Assembly: GCF_026967925.1 (NCBI RefSeq)
Contig: NZ_JAPVBI010000003.1
Coordinates: forward strand, 437,070-501,069
DNA: 64,000 bases
From: Modestobacter sp. VKM Ac-2985
GTDB taxonomy: Bacteria; Actinomycetota; Actinomycetes; Mycobacteriales; Geodermatophilaceae
Direction: 5' to 3'
Positions 1 to 8,897 of this stretch are shown here, piece by piece (position 1 is the stretch's first letter; every line of letters starts with the position of its first letter). Under the pieces are notes generated by a model, which saw nothing but the letters and a program-made list of their open reading frames with translations, was not told where the DNA came from and did not search any database. The translations under genes were made by a program, and so were the position numbers.

Positions 1-862
1 TCCCCTGGTCCAGCGCGATCTGCCCGAGCGTGTCCCCGGGCACCACCGTGTGGCTGCCGGTCACCGCCGGCGCCGGTGCCACCGGCTCCGGGACCGGGGT
101 CGGCGCGCAGAGGGTGGCGAGCGCCCCCGGATCGGCCAGGCCCTCGACGACCTCGGCGCAGCTGCGGTGGTCGACCCGGGAGGCCACCCCGGTCCACCAC
201 GAGGTCTGGCCCAGCGCCCCGCTCCAGGACTGCGACAGGTGCACGTGCCCGGTGTGCGGGTCGGCCCCGGTGTAGGGCAGCCAGCCGGCGGATGCGTTGT
301 CGGCCGACCAGATCCGGCGGTCCCAGACGACGTACATGACCCCGAGCCGCCGGGCCTGGTAGGCCGACTCCCCACTCGGGCCGTCGGCGGTCAGCCAGCC
401 GAGGAAGCGGTCGGCGGCAGCGCGCTCCTCGGGGACGTCGGCCCGCAGCATCCAGTCCCAGGCACGCCCCTCCTTGTGCTCGCTGGTGCCGCCGACCGCG
501 CAGTCGCGGCTGATGCCGCCGTTGGTCCCGGCGGCGTAGGCGGCGAGGACCAGTGCGGCGAGGTCGGCGGTGCCGGGCTTGGCCGCCGGGTCGCAGACCG
601 TCTGGCCGACGTAGGGCGCCGGCTGCTCGACGGCCGGTGGTGCGGCCACGGGCGCGGCGGGCGCGGCGCCGTCCGCCCGCGCTGCCGGGACGAACACCCC
701 GCAGACGCCGACCACGGCGAGCACGGTGGCGCGGGCGACCACGACGGGACGACGGGTGGCCGGACGGCGGCCGGCCGGGTGCCGACGCACCCACCGGGAC
801 GAGGGGGGCGCGACGACTCCGGGCAACGGGACTCCAAGGCAGGGGGACGGCGTCGGGCCCAT
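1..862 (-). CDS. Secreted LAS/M15-like peptidase with LysM domain (partial, runs off left edge)
   Basis: The reading frame stays open from an ATG at 862 to the window edge (at least 287 codons, no stop seen). The arginine-rich N-terminus leads into a hydrophobic stretch ending ARA-DG near residue 65, which looks like a signal peptide. The middle carries SEHKEGRAWD, which fits the LAS metallopeptidase signature SxHxxGxAxD (H129, D136), and a later HVHLS near residue 207 that could give the last zinc ligand. The C-terminal part reads SHTVVPGDTLGQIA, the start of a LysM peptidoglycan-binding repeat. I infer a cell-wall hydrolase or carboxypeptidase acting outside the cell. No good ribosome site precedes the ATG, so a downstream GTG near the signal peptide is possible. 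Confidence 0.72.
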   Translation of the reverse strand, partial: MGPTPSPCLGVPLPGVVAPPSSRWVRRHPAGRRPATRRPVVVARATVLAVVGVCGVFVPAARADGAAPAAPVAAPPAVEQPAPYVGQTVCDPAAKPGTADLAALVLAAYAAGTNGGISRDCAVGGTSEHKEGRAWDWMLRADVPEERAAADRFLGWLTADGPSGESAYQARRLGVMYVVWDRRIWSADNASAGWLPYTGADPHTGHVHLSQSWSGALGQTSWWTGVASRVDHRSCAEVVEGLADPGALATLCAPTPVPEPVAPAPAVTGSHTVVPGDTLGQIALDQG

Positions 863-997
863 CCCAGGGGGCGCCGCACATCGCCGTCCATGCCGCCGCC
901 GGTCGGTGGCGCACGACCCGGCGCGGCGCACACGGTCCGCGACCGCAGCCGGCGACCGGTCGACTGCCGGGTGTGACGTGGCGCACCCAACGGCCGC

Positions 998-2452
998 TCA
1001 GCCCATCCGGGCCGCGTGGTCGTGGGTGTGCCGGTGATCCGGGTCGTGCTCGGAGCGCTCGTCCTGGTCCTCGGCCTGGGCGCGATCGATCCGGCGGTCG
1101 TGCCGCCAGTCGAACGCCCCGATGACCAGGGCCGCGAGCGAGGAGACCACGGCGACGGACAGCGCCGCCGCGGCGGCCAGCGGGTACTGCTGGTCCGTGG
1201 CGCCGAGCACGAGGTAGTACAGCGCCGGCAGCGCCGCGGTGCCGATCGCGCCGCCGAACCGCTGGAAGGTCTGCAGGGCGCCACCGGCCGAGCCGGCCAT
1301 CGCCACCGGCACGTTCCGCAGCGCGAGCGTGATGTTCGGCGAGATGACGAAGCCACCGCCGATGCCGGCCAGCAGCAGGGTCGGGACGATCGCCCAGCCG
1401 GTGGCCCCCGCCGGCACGGTGGCGATCACGATCGCCGTGGCGGACAGCCCGAGGACGACGCCGCTGAGGCCGGCGACGGTCAGCGCCCGGCCGAACCGCT
1501 CGACCAGCCGGCCGGCGACGACCGCCGCGGTCGCCGACCCCACCGCGAACGGCGTGACGGCCAGCCCGGACTGCAGCGGCGACCAGCCCAGCCCGGTCTG
1601 GAAGTACAGCGCGAAGGTCAGCCAGATGCCGCTGAACCCCAGGAAGTACACCGTGCCCAGCGCCACCCCGGGCCCGTAGCCGCGGGTGGCGGTGACCAGC
1701 CGCGGGTCGAAGACCGGGTCCTTGCCGGCCCGGACGACGCGCTGTTCCCAGCCGACGAACGCGACGAGCAGCGCGACCCCGACCGGGAAGCACCACCACA
1801 GCCGCGACAGGCCGCCGGACTCCGCCTGCACCAGCGGCAGCAGCAGCGCGAACGCCCCGCCACCGAGCAGCAGCATCCCCGGGACGTCGATCCGGCCGTG
1901 TTCCTCCCCCGGCGGGCGACCCGGGATGAGCCGGACGGCCAGCACGAACGCCAGCACGCCGATGGGCACGTTGACGTAGAAGATCCACCGCCAGCCGCCC
2001 GGGCCGGACGCGAGCGCCAGGATCACCCCGCCCAGCACCGGCCCGACGGCGGTGGAGATCCCGACGGTCGCCCCGAAGAAGCCGAACGCCCGGCCCCGCT
2101 CGGCGCCCCGGAAGAGCTGCTGGATCAGCGCGGAGTTCTGCGGGGCCAGGCAGCCGGCCGCGAGACCCTGGGCGAGCCGGGCCGCGACGAGCAGCTCGAT
2201 CGACGGCGCCGCACCCGCGGCCGCGCTGCACAGCACGAAGGCGACCAGGCCGATGAGGAACATCCGGCGGCGGCCGTAGGCGTCACCGAGCCGCCCGGCC
2301 GGCACCAACGCCAGGCCGAAGGCCAGCGCGTAGCCGGAGACCACCCACTGCACCGTCGCCGGCGTGGCACCCAGGTCCGACCGCAGGGACGGCAGGGCGA
2401 CCGAGACGATGCTGACGTCCAGCAGCGTCATGAAGCCCACGACGAGCGTCAC
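998..2452 (-). CDS. MFS transporter, DHA2-type multidrug exporter
   Basis: 484-residue polytopic membrane protein, the usual length for 14-helix DHA2 exporters. It has the helix-1 pattern FMTLLDVSIVSVALPSL, the loop-2/3 motif GRLGDAYGRRRMF and the helix-5 pattern GPVLGGVI typical of proton-coupled drug antiporters. The tail is hydrophilic and rich in His and Asp. The listed start is GTG. Homology-like sequence continues upstream in frame (residues ending RRWHALW) without an ATG or GTG, so the true start may be a rarer codon between 2453 and 2590. It lies just upstream of the LAS peptidase on the same strand. The substrate cannot be told. Confidence 0.85.
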   Translation of the reverse strand: MTLVVGFMTLLDVSIVSVALPSLRSDLGATPATVQWVVSGYALAFGLALVPAGRLGDAYGRRRMFLIGLVAFVLCSAAAGAAPSIELLVAARLAQGLAAGCLAPQNSALIQQLFRGAERGRAFGFFGATVGISTAVGPVLGGVILALASGPGGWRWIFYVNVPIGVLAFVLAVRLIPGRPPGEEHGRIDVPGMLLLGGGAFALLLPLVQAESGGLSRLWWCFPVGVALLVAFVGWEQRVVRAGKDPVFDPRLVTATRGYGPGVALGTVYFLGFSGIWLTFALYFQTGLGWSPLQSGLAVTPFAVGSATAAVVAGRLVERFGRALTVAGLSGVVLGLSATAIVIATVPAGATGWAIVPTLLLAGIGGGFVISPNITLALRNVPVAMAGSAGGALQTFQRFGGAIGTAALPALYYLVLGATDQQYPLAAAAALSVAVVSSLAALVIGAFDWRHDRRIDRAQAEDQDERSEHDPDHRHTHDHAARMG

Positions 2453-2596
2453 CCAGAGGGCGTGCCACCGCCGCGGATCGGCGCCCTCGGGAGCATCAGG
2501 CTCGGTGGGCGCGGGTTGAGCAGGCAGGAGGTCCTCCCGGGACGGTGGGGTCGGCGGCCGCTGTCCTGCCGCAGCGTCGCCGACCCGCGGGATCGG

Positions 2597-4684
2597 TCAC
2601 GGCAGGGCGGTCAGCAGCTTGTCCAGGGTGACCGGCAGGTGCCGGACGCGCACGCCGGTGGCGGCGTGGACGGCGTTGACCACCGCCGCCGCGGTGCCCA
2701 CGATGCCGATCTCGCCGATCCCCTTGCTGCCCATGGCGTTCACGTACGGGTCGTGCTCGTCGATCCAGTGCGCCTCGATCGCACCGACGTCGGCGTTGAC
2801 CGTGATGTGGTACTCGGCCAGGTCGTGGTTGGCCACCTGCGCCAGCCGCGGGTCCCAGGCGCTGTTCTCGTGCAGCGCCATCGACAGCCCCATGGTCATC
2901 CCGCCGATCAGCTGCGAGCGGGCCGTCCGCGGGTTGATCACCCGGCCGACACCGAAGACGCCGAGCAGCCGCGGCACCCGGATCTCCCCGGTGTCGGCGT
3001 TGACCCGGGCCTCGACGAACTGGGCCCCGAAGGCGTACGGGGAGTGGGTGTCGTCCTGCCCGGCCTGGTCGACGTCCCCGCTGGCCTCGTCGCCGTCCCG
3101 CGGATCGGCGCCGAACTTCGTCCGGAACTCGCGGGCGGCGACGACGAGCGCGGAACCCCAGGTGTTGGTGCCGGAGGAGCCGCCGGCCACCGAGGCGACC
3201 GGGTAGCGGGTGTCGCCGATCCGGACGTCGACGTCGGCGACGTCGACGCCCAGGGCGTCGGCGGTGATCTGCGGCAGGATCGTCCAGGCGCCGGTGCCGA
3301 GGTCCGCGGCACCGATCTCGGCGACGTACCGGCCGTCCTCGAACCGCACGTTCGCGGTCGAGGTGGCCTGCCGCATCGTCGGGTAGACCGAGGAGGCGAC
3401 GCCGGTGCCGACCAGCCAGTCACCGTCCCGGTGCGCCCGCGGGCCGGACCAGCCGAACCGCTCCGCACCCTCGCGCAGGCACCGCACCAGGTTGCGGCTG
3501 GACCACGGCTTCCCCGTCTCCGGGTCGACGTCCGGTTCGTTGCGGACCCGCAGCTCGATCGGGTCGATGCCGAGTTCCTCGGCCAGCTCGTCCATCGCCA
3601 CCTCGGGGCCGAACATGCCCGGGCACTCCCCCGGCGCGCGCATCCACGACGGGATCGGCACGTCCAGGGCGGCGAGCCGGTGGGTGGACCGCCGGTTCGG
3701 CGAGGCGTACATCATCCGGGTGGGCACGCCGGTCTGCTCGGCGAACTCCTTGACCTTCGAGGTCTGCTCGACCACGTCGATGGCGATCGCGGACAGCCGG
3801 CCGCGGGAGTCGGCGGCCAGCTGCATCCGCTGGATCGTCGGGGTGCGGTAGCCGGCCAGGAAGAACATCTGCTGGCGGGTGAGCGCCAGCTTCACCGGCC
3901 GGCCGGGCAGCGCCCGGGCGGCCAGCGCGGTGAGCATCACGTTCGCGTGCGGCAGCCCCTTCGAGCCGAACCCGCCGCCGACGTAGGGGCAGATCACCCG
4001 CACCTGCTCCTGCTCCAGCCCGAACACCTGGCACACCGCGGCCCGGTCGGGGTGCACGCCCTGGGTGGAGTCCCACAGGGTCAGGAACCCGTCGCCGGCC
4101 GACTCCCACAGCGCCGTCGTGGCGTGCGGCTCGAGCGGGTTGTTGTGGTACATCGCCGTGGAGTACGTGCGCTCCAGGGTGACCTCGGCGGCGGCCATGG
4201 CCGCGGCGACGTCGCCCTCGGCGGTGTCCGTCTCGTGCCCGGCGTTCACCTGCTCCGGGGCGTACAGGTCCGGGCGGTCGGCGGACAGCTCCGCGTCGTG
4301 CGGCAGCTCCTCGTAGCGGACCGTGATGCCGTCGGCCACCTCCCGGGCCAGCTCGGAGGTCTCGGCGACCACCACCCCGATCAGCTGCCCGCGGAAGCCG
4401 ACGTCCTGCCCCTGGAGGACGGCGTACTCGGCGTCGTCCGTGGCGGCGAGCCGTTCGGCGTTGAACGGGGTGAGCACGGCCAGCACCCCGTCCAGCGCCT
4501 CGGCCGCGGCGGTGTCCATCGCGGTGACCCGGCCCCGGGCGATCGTGGCCTGCACCGGATGGGCGTACGCCGGGTGCTCGACGGGGGTCTCGTAGGCGTA
4601 GGTGGCGGTGCCGCGGACCTTGAGCTCGCCGTCCCGGCGCACCAGGTCCGCACCGATGGCGCGCGGCTCCAGCAGGTCGGTCAT
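2597..4684 (-). CDS. yagR: Molybdenum hydroxylase large subunit (YagR/PaoC-like, xanthine dehydrogenase family)
   Basis: The 695-residue catalytic subunit would bind the molybdopterin cytosine dinucleotide cofactor and oxidise an aldehyde or N-heterocycle. It contains the glycine-rich cofactor motif YVGGGFGSKG near residue 236, the RAPGE loop (SWMRAPGECPG) near 348 and the conserved active-site glutamate in KGIGEIG near 655. The ATG at 4684 overlaps the stop of the FAD subunit as ATGA, so the three subunits are translationally coupled. An upstream in-frame extension to 4879 is only read-through of the neighbour's antisense frame. The order 2Fe-2S, FAD, Mo matches the E. coli yagTSR (paoABC) aldehyde oxidoreductase. 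The substrate is unknown. No chaperone (xdhC/paoD) gene lies in the window. Confidence 0.9.
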   Translation of the reverse strand: MTDLLEPRAIGADLVRRDGELKVRGTATYAYETPVEHPAYAHPVQATIARGRVTAMDTAAAEALDGVLAVLTPFNAERLAATDDAEYAVLQGQDVGFRGQLIGVVVAETSELAREVADGITVRYEELPHDAELSADRPDLYAPEQVNAGHETDTAEGDVAAAMAAAEVTLERTYSTAMYHNNPLEPHATTALWESAGDGFLTLWDSTQGVHPDRAAVCQVFGLEQEQVRVICPYVGGGFGSKGLPHANVMLTALAARALPGRPVKLALTRQQMFFLAGYRTPTIQRMQLAADSRGRLSAIAIDVVEQTSKVKEFAEQTGVPTRMMYASPNRRSTHRLAALDVPIPSWMRAPGECPGMFGPEVAMDELAEELGIDPIELRVRNEPDVDPETGKPWSSRNLVRCLREGAERFGWSGPRAHRDGDWLVGTGVASSVYPTMRQATSTANVRFEDGRYVAEIGAADLGTGAWTILPQITADALGVDVADVDVRIGDTRYPVASVAGGSSGTNTWGSALVVAAREFRTKFGADPRDGDEASGDVDQAGQDDTHSPYAFGAQFVEARVNADTGEIRVPRLLGVFGVGRVINPRTARSQLIGGMTMGLSMALHENSAWDPRLAQVANHDLAEYHITVNADVGAIEAHWIDEHDPYVNAMGSKGIGEIGIVGTAAAVVNAVHAATGVRVRHLPVTLDKLLTALP

Positions 4685-5700
4685 GACTGCTCCTCCGGGA
4701 GGAGGCCGCGCACGGTGGCGAGCACCGTGCGGGCCACGAGCGGGATCTTGAAGCCGTTGCCGCTGTCGATCCCCGGCTGCGGCTGGGCGGCCGCCAGCTC
4801 GGCGGTGATCGCGGCCCGGACGGCGTCCTCGGTGAGCTGCTGGCCGCGGAGCACCTCCTCGGCCCGGGTGGCCCGCCACGGCTTGTGGGCGACCCCGCCC
4901 AGGGCCAGCCGCAGCTCGCCGTCCGGGGTGACGACGGCGGCCACCGAGACCAGCGCGAAGGCGTAGGAGGCCCGGTCGCGGACCTTGCGGTAGGCCGACC
5001 GGGTGCCGGCCGGCAGCACGGGCAGGTCGATGGCGGTGATCAGCTCGCCGTGCTGGAGCACGGTGTCCCGGGACGGGTCGTCGCCGGGCAGCCGGTGCAG
5101 CTCGGTGAAGGGGATGGTGCGCTCACCGTCCGGGCCGAGCACCTGCACCTGCGCGTCGAGGGCGGCCAGCGCCACCGCCATGTCGGAGGGGTGGGTGGCG
5201 ATGCAGGTCTCGGGCGCATGCGGGTCCGGCAGCGCGGCCGGCGTCCCGAGGACGGCGTGGTAGCGGGTGTAGCCCCCGACCGCGCTGCACCCGCTGCCCG
5301 GCTCCCGCTTGTTGCACGGGGTGGTCACGTCGGAGAAGTACACGCAGCGGGTGCGCTGGAGCGGGTTGCCGCCGGTGGTCGCCATGTTGCGCAGCTGCCC
5401 GGTCGCCCCGGCCAGCAGCGCCTGGGCCAGCACGGGGTACCGCTCCCGGACGCGCGGGTCGGCGGCGACCTGGCTGTTGGTCGTGGCCGCCCCCAGCCGC
5501 AGCCCACCGTCCGGGAGGCCGGTCACCTCCCGGGAGGTCAGCGTGCGGACGTCGACCACCAGGTCGGGCCGGGCCACACCGAGCCGGAGGTGGTCGACCA
5601 GGTTGGTGCCCCCGGCCAGGAAGACCGCGTTCGGCTCGGCGACCACGTCCCGCACGGCCTCGACGACGTCCCCGGGCCGGGCGTAGGCGAACGGCTTCAC
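4681..5700 (-). CDS. yagS: Molybdenum hydroxylase FAD subunit with extra 4Fe-4S site (YagS/PaoB-like)
   Basis: 339 residues from a GTG start at 5700 that overlaps the 2Fe-2S gene's stop as GTGA. The N-terminus KPFAYARPGDVVEAV and the FLAGGTNLVDHLRLG segment are the usual FAD-binding features of this family. ATTNSQVAADP and GGNPLQRTRC follow. Cysteines in RTRCVYF, PCNKREPGSGC match the cluster-binding insert of E. coli PaoB, which carries a 4Fe-4S cluster rarely found in xanthine-oxidase relatives. It should relay electrons between the 2Fe-2S subunit and FAD. The C-terminal CO dehydrogenase-type domain includes KVRDRASYAFALVS. The electron acceptor is not known. Confidence 0.9.
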   Translation of the reverse strand: MKPFAYARPGDVVEAVRDVVAEPNAVFLAGGTNLVDHLRLGVARPDLVVDVRTLTSREVTGLPDGGLRLGAATTNSQVAADPRVRERYPVLAQALLAGATGQLRNMATTGGNPLQRTRCVYFSDVTTPCNKREPGSGCSAVGGYTRYHAVLGTPAALPDPHAPETCIATHPSDMAVALAALDAQVQVLGPDGERTIPFTELHRLPGDDPSRDTVLQHGELITAIDLPVLPAGTRSAYRKVRDRASYAFALVSVAAVVTPDGELRLALGGVAHKPWRATRAEEVLRGQQLTEDAVRAAITAELAAAQPQPGIDSGNGFKIPLVARTVLATVRGLLPEEQS

Positions 5701-6206
5701 CGGGCACCGCCGGCCTGCTGCACCGCGGGGGTGATGTTCACGTAGGCGGCGCAGCGGCAGAGGTTGCCGCTCATCCGCTCGGCCACCTCGTCGTGGCTCA
5801 TCTCCGGCCGCCCGGTGAGGTCCTCGGTGACGTGGCTGGGCCAGCCGCGCTCGAACTCCTCGAGCACCCCGACCGCCGAGCAGACCTGCCCCGGGGTGCA
5901 GTAGCCGCACTGGAACGCGTCGGAGTCCAGGAACGCCTGCTGCACGGGGTGCAGCTCCCCGGCCGGGGCCAGCCCGTCGGCCGTGGTGATCTCCGCCCCG
6001 TCGTGCGCCACCGCCAGGGCGAGGCAGGTCAGCGCGCGATCGCCGTCCAGCAGCACGGTGCAGGCGCCGCACTGCCCGTGGTCGCAGCCCTTCTTCGGGC
6101 TGGTGTTCCCCAGCCGCTCGCGCAGCGCGTCCAGCAGGGAGGTGCGGGTGTCGACGGTGAGGCGGTGCGCCTCACCGTCGACCCGCAGGGTGATCTCGGC
6201 GTCCAT
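5697..6206 (-). CDS. yagT: Molybdenum hydroxylase 2Fe-2S subunit (YagT/PaoA-like)
   Basis: 169-residue ferredoxin-like subunit, first gene of the yagTSR-type operon. The N-terminal plant-ferredoxin fold has GCDHGQCGACTVLLDG with a fourth cysteine in ALTCLAL. The helical second domain has CGYCTPGQ and NLCRCAAY, which bind the second 2Fe-2S cluster. Unlike E. coli PaoA it has no visible Tat leader: the protein starts MDAEITLRVDGEAH, so this enzyme is probably cytoplasmic. The gene is divergent from the P450 gene, with only 95 bp between them. Confidence 0.92.
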   Translation of the reverse strand: MDAEITLRVDGEAHRLTVDTRTSLLDALRERLGNTSPKKGCDHGQCGACTVLLDGDRALTCLALAVAHDGAEITTADGLAPAGELHPVQQAFLDSDAFQCGYCTPGQVCSAVGVLEEFERGWPSHVTEDLTGRPEMSHDEVAERMSGNLCRCAAYVNITPAVQQAGGAR

Positions 6207-6301
6207 GGAGCCGCTGGTGCCCGGCCGTCCCGGCCCGGCAAACCCACCTGCCCGCGCGCCGGGCGGTGGGGACCGCCAGGTGAACGCTGCACCGACGGCG
6301 C

Positions 6302-7732
6302 GTGGCGGCCTTGATCACCAACGGCGTCCTGCAGTACGAAGACGACATCGACCACGAGCCAGCGGGAGGGGTCACCGACCCCGCACCCCGCACCGCAGCC
6401 CTGTCCAGGTACCCCGTCCCCAGCCCACGGCAGCCCGTCGGCGCGTGGGGTGGTGCCGGGGTGCGCGCCCGGGCCCGGGCCTGGACCGGCAAGCTGCTGG
6501 CGCGCCGCATCCAGAAGCGGGGCATCGACCTCTCCAGCCTGACCTTCATCCCCGAGCGGACCAAGGTGCCACTCCAGCGGCACGGCATCGACCCCGTCCC
6601 CCGGCTGGCCCAGCTGCGGGAGACCGACCCCGTGCACCGGCTGAGACTGCCGTTCGCCTTCTCCGTGTACCTGGTCACCGGCACCGAGCAGGTCCGGGCG
6701 GTGCTGGCCGACCGGGACAGCTGGAGCAACGACATCCGGCACCTGCTGCCGGGCGCCGGCCCGAGCAGCGCCGACGAGGTCGGCGGCCTGGGCTTCACCG
6801 ACCCGCCGCTGCACACCCGACTGCGCAAGATCATCACGCCGGAGTTCACGATGCGCCGGCTGGCCCGGCTCGAGCCGATGATCTCCACGATCGTGGCGCA
6901 GCGGCTCGACGCGCTGGCCGCCGCCGGGTCCCCGGCGGACCTGGCGAGGCTGGTCTCCTTCCCGGTGCCGTTCCAGACCATCTGCGCGCTGCTCGGCCTG
7001 GAGCTGGAGGACCGGGACGCCTTCGCCCGGCTCGGCGTCCAGCGCTTCGACGCCACGGCGGGCGCCGCGGCTGCCTTCGGCGCCGTCTCGGCACAGCGCG
7101 AGTTCCTCTTCGACGCCGTCGCCCGGCAGCGCGTGGAGCCCGGCCCCGGGCTGATCGGCCAGATCATCCGGGACGAGGGCGACCGGATCTCCGACGTCGA
7201 CCTCGCCGGGCTGGCCGACGGCGTCTTCACCGGCGGCTACGAGACCACCGCCGGGATGATCTCGCTCAGCACGATGGTGCTGCTGCGGGACCCGGCGCAC
7301 GCCGCGCTGGTGCGCGACGGCTCCCGGGCCGACGTCGACCGGGTGGTCGAGGAGCTGCTGCGCCACCTGTCGGTGGTGCAGATGGCGTTCCCCCGGTTCG
7401 CCAAGCACGACCTGGACCTGTTCGGCGTCCCTCTGGAGGCCGGGGACGTCGTGCTGGCCTCGCTCAGCGGCGCGAACCGTGACCCGCGGTCGGCCGGGGC
7501 CGAGCCGGAGGTCTTCGACCCCCGCCGGCAGCCGACCTCCGGCCACCTGGCGTTCGGCCACGGCATCCACCGCTGCATCGGTGCCGAGCTGGCCCGGATG
7601 GAGCTGCGGGTCGTGCTGCCGGCGCTGCTCCGCCGCTTCCCCGACCTGGCGCTGGCCGTGCCGCAGCAGGAGCTGTCCTTCCGCGAGCTCTCCTTCGTCT
7701 ACGGCCTGGACGAGCTGCCCGTCCGCTTCTGA
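6302..7732 (+). CDS. Cytochrome P450
   Basis: 476-residue bacterial class P450, a haem-thiolate monooxygenase needing separate ferredoxin partners. It has the I-helix oxygen-activation motif GGYETTAG near residue 312, the K-helix ExxR in EELLRHL near 350 and the haem loop FGHGIHRCIG with the cysteine ligand at residue 425. The start is a GTG. The first 50 or so residues look less conserved, so a later GTG near 6461 is possible. It lies between the molybdenum hydroxylase operon (divergent) and oleA (same strand, 139 bp downstream). No ferredoxin or reductase gene adjoins it. Fatty-acid or hydrocarbon chemistry linked to the ole genes is a guess from position only. Confidence 0.88.
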   Translation: MAALITNGVLQYEDDIDHEPAGGVTDPAPRTAALSRYPVPSPRQPVGAWGGAGVRARARAWTGKLLARRIQKRGIDLSSLTFIPERTKVPLQRHGIDPVPRLAQLRETDPVHRLRLPFAFSVYLVTGTEQVRAVLADRDSWSNDIRHLLPGAGPSSADEVGGLGFTDPPLHTRLRKIITPEFTMRRLARLEPMISTIVAQRLDALAAAGSPADLARLVSFPVPFQTICALLGLELEDRDAFARLGVQRFDATAGAAAAFGAVSAQREFLFDAVARQRVEPGPGLIGQIIRDEGDRISDVDLAGLADGVFTGGYETTAGMISLSTMVLLRDPAHAALVRDGSRADVDRVVEELLRHLSVVQMAFPRFAKHDLDLFGVPLEAGDVVLASLSGANRDPRSAGAEPEVFDPRRQPTSGHLAFGHGIHRCIGAELARMELRVVLPALLRRFPDLALAVPQQELSFRELSFVYGLDELPVRF

Positions 7733-7871
7733 GCACGCCCTGGGACGCTGTGTGAGCTGTGCCGCGGGTGAACGCCGGACGGCATACCGATGTCCTCGTC
7801 GGGTAGTGCCCAACGGAACGCCGGCGACACACATGGAAGAGTCGGCCCTTCTCGAGGACTGGACCCCGCCC

Positions 7872-8897
7872 ATGAGTGGAAACGCCACGCACCGCTTCAG
7901 CAACACCAGCATCCTGACGGTGCAGACGGCCGATGCCTCCCAGGTCGTCACCTCCGACGCCATCGACGAGCGGCTCGCCGACACCTACAAGCGGGTCGGG
8001 CTGCGCCCCGGCCTGCTCGAACGGCTGGCCGGCATCCACGAGCGCCGGTGGTGGGAGGACGGCGTCACCTTCACCGACGGCGCCGCCATGGCCGGCGCCA
8101 AGGCGATCAGCGAGAGCGGCGTCGACCCGGCCGGCATCGGCCTGATGATCAACACCTCGGTCAGCCGCCGGCACCTGGAGCCCTCGACGGCCGTCGCCGT
8201 CCACCACGCCCTCGGTCTCCCCCGCTCGGCGCAGAACTTCGACGTCACCAACGCCTGCCTCGGCTTCGTCAACGGCATGGAGCTGGCCGCGGCGATGATC
8301 GACTCCGGCATGATCGAGCACGCCGTGATCGTCAACGGCGAGGACGCCCAGACCGTGCAGGACCGCACCATCGACCGGCTCAACCAGCCCGACACCACCG
8401 CCCGGGACGTGATCGCCCAGTTCGCGACGCTGACCCTGGGCTCCGGCGCCGTCGCCATGGTCCTCGGCCGGTCCGACCAGCACCCGGAGGGACACCGGCT
8501 GGTCGGTTCGGTCAGCCGGGCCGGCACCGAGCACCACGACCTGTGCGTCGGTGACAACGACATGATGCGCACCGACCTCAAGGGCCTGCTGGAGGCCGGC
8601 CTGGACCTGTCGATGGACATGTGGGAGGAGGCCGCCACCGACTTCGACTGGCAGCGCGGCATGGACCGCTACGTGATCCACCAGGTGTCCAAGGTGCACA
8701 CCGCCGCGATGTGCGAGCGCTTCGGCATCGACGAGTCCCGCGTGCCGAAGACCTTCCCGACGCGCGGCAACCTGGGGCCGGCCTCGGTGCCCTACACCCT
8801 GGCCAGCGCGCAGCACGAACTGGTCGACGGCGACCGGGTCCTGCTGATGGGCATCGGCTCGGGCCTCAACGCCTCCTGCCTCGAGATCGCCTGGTGA
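7872..8897 (+). CDS. oleA: OleA: acyl-CoA head-to-head condensing enzyme (thiolase fold)
   Basis: 341-residue enzyme of the FabH/thiolase superfamily that joins two fatty acyl-CoAs by a non-decarboxylative Claisen condensation to a 2-alkyl-3-ketoacid, the first step of long-chain olefin synthesis. The nucleophile is C129 in VTNACLGF, with the histidine in YVIHQVSKVH and the asparagine in TRGNLGPAS completing the triad. ERRWW near residue 55 is typical of OleA. I chose the ATG at 7872 because the protein then begins MSGNATHRF like other OleA proteins. An in-frame ATG at 7833 adds 13 residues. The stop overlaps the GTG of oleBC. The 139-bp upstream gap holds no promoter I can defend. Confidence 0.93.
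   Translation: MSGNATHRFSNTSILTVQTADASQVVTSDAIDERLADTYKRVGLRPGLLERLAGIHERRWWEDGVTFTDGAAMAGAKAISESGVDPAGIGLMINTSVSRRHLEPSTAVAVHHALGLPRSAQNFDVTNACLGFVNGMELAAAMIDSGMIEHAVIVNGEDAQTVQDRTIDRLNQPDTTARDVIAQFATLTLGSGAVAMVLGRSDQHPEGHRLVGSVSRAGTEHHDLCVGDNDMMRTDLKGLLEAGLDLSMDMWEEAATDFDWQRGMDRYVIHQVSKVHTAAMCERFGIDESRVPKTFPTRGNLGPASVPYTLASAQHELVDGDRVLLMGIGSGLNASCLEIAW

Noticed and set aside
4685-4879. N-terminal extension of the molybdenum subunit
   Set aside because: Residues are Arg/Pro/Gly-rich and lie inside the FAD-subunit gene; the ATGA overlap start at 4684 fits the family.
1016-4966. 1316-codon open frame on the plus strand
   Set aside because: It runs antisense to the MFS and molybdenum-hydroxylase genes. 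Its protein is low-complexity Arg/Gly/Asp/Pro, the usual mirror of high-GC coding DNA, and it matches no family.
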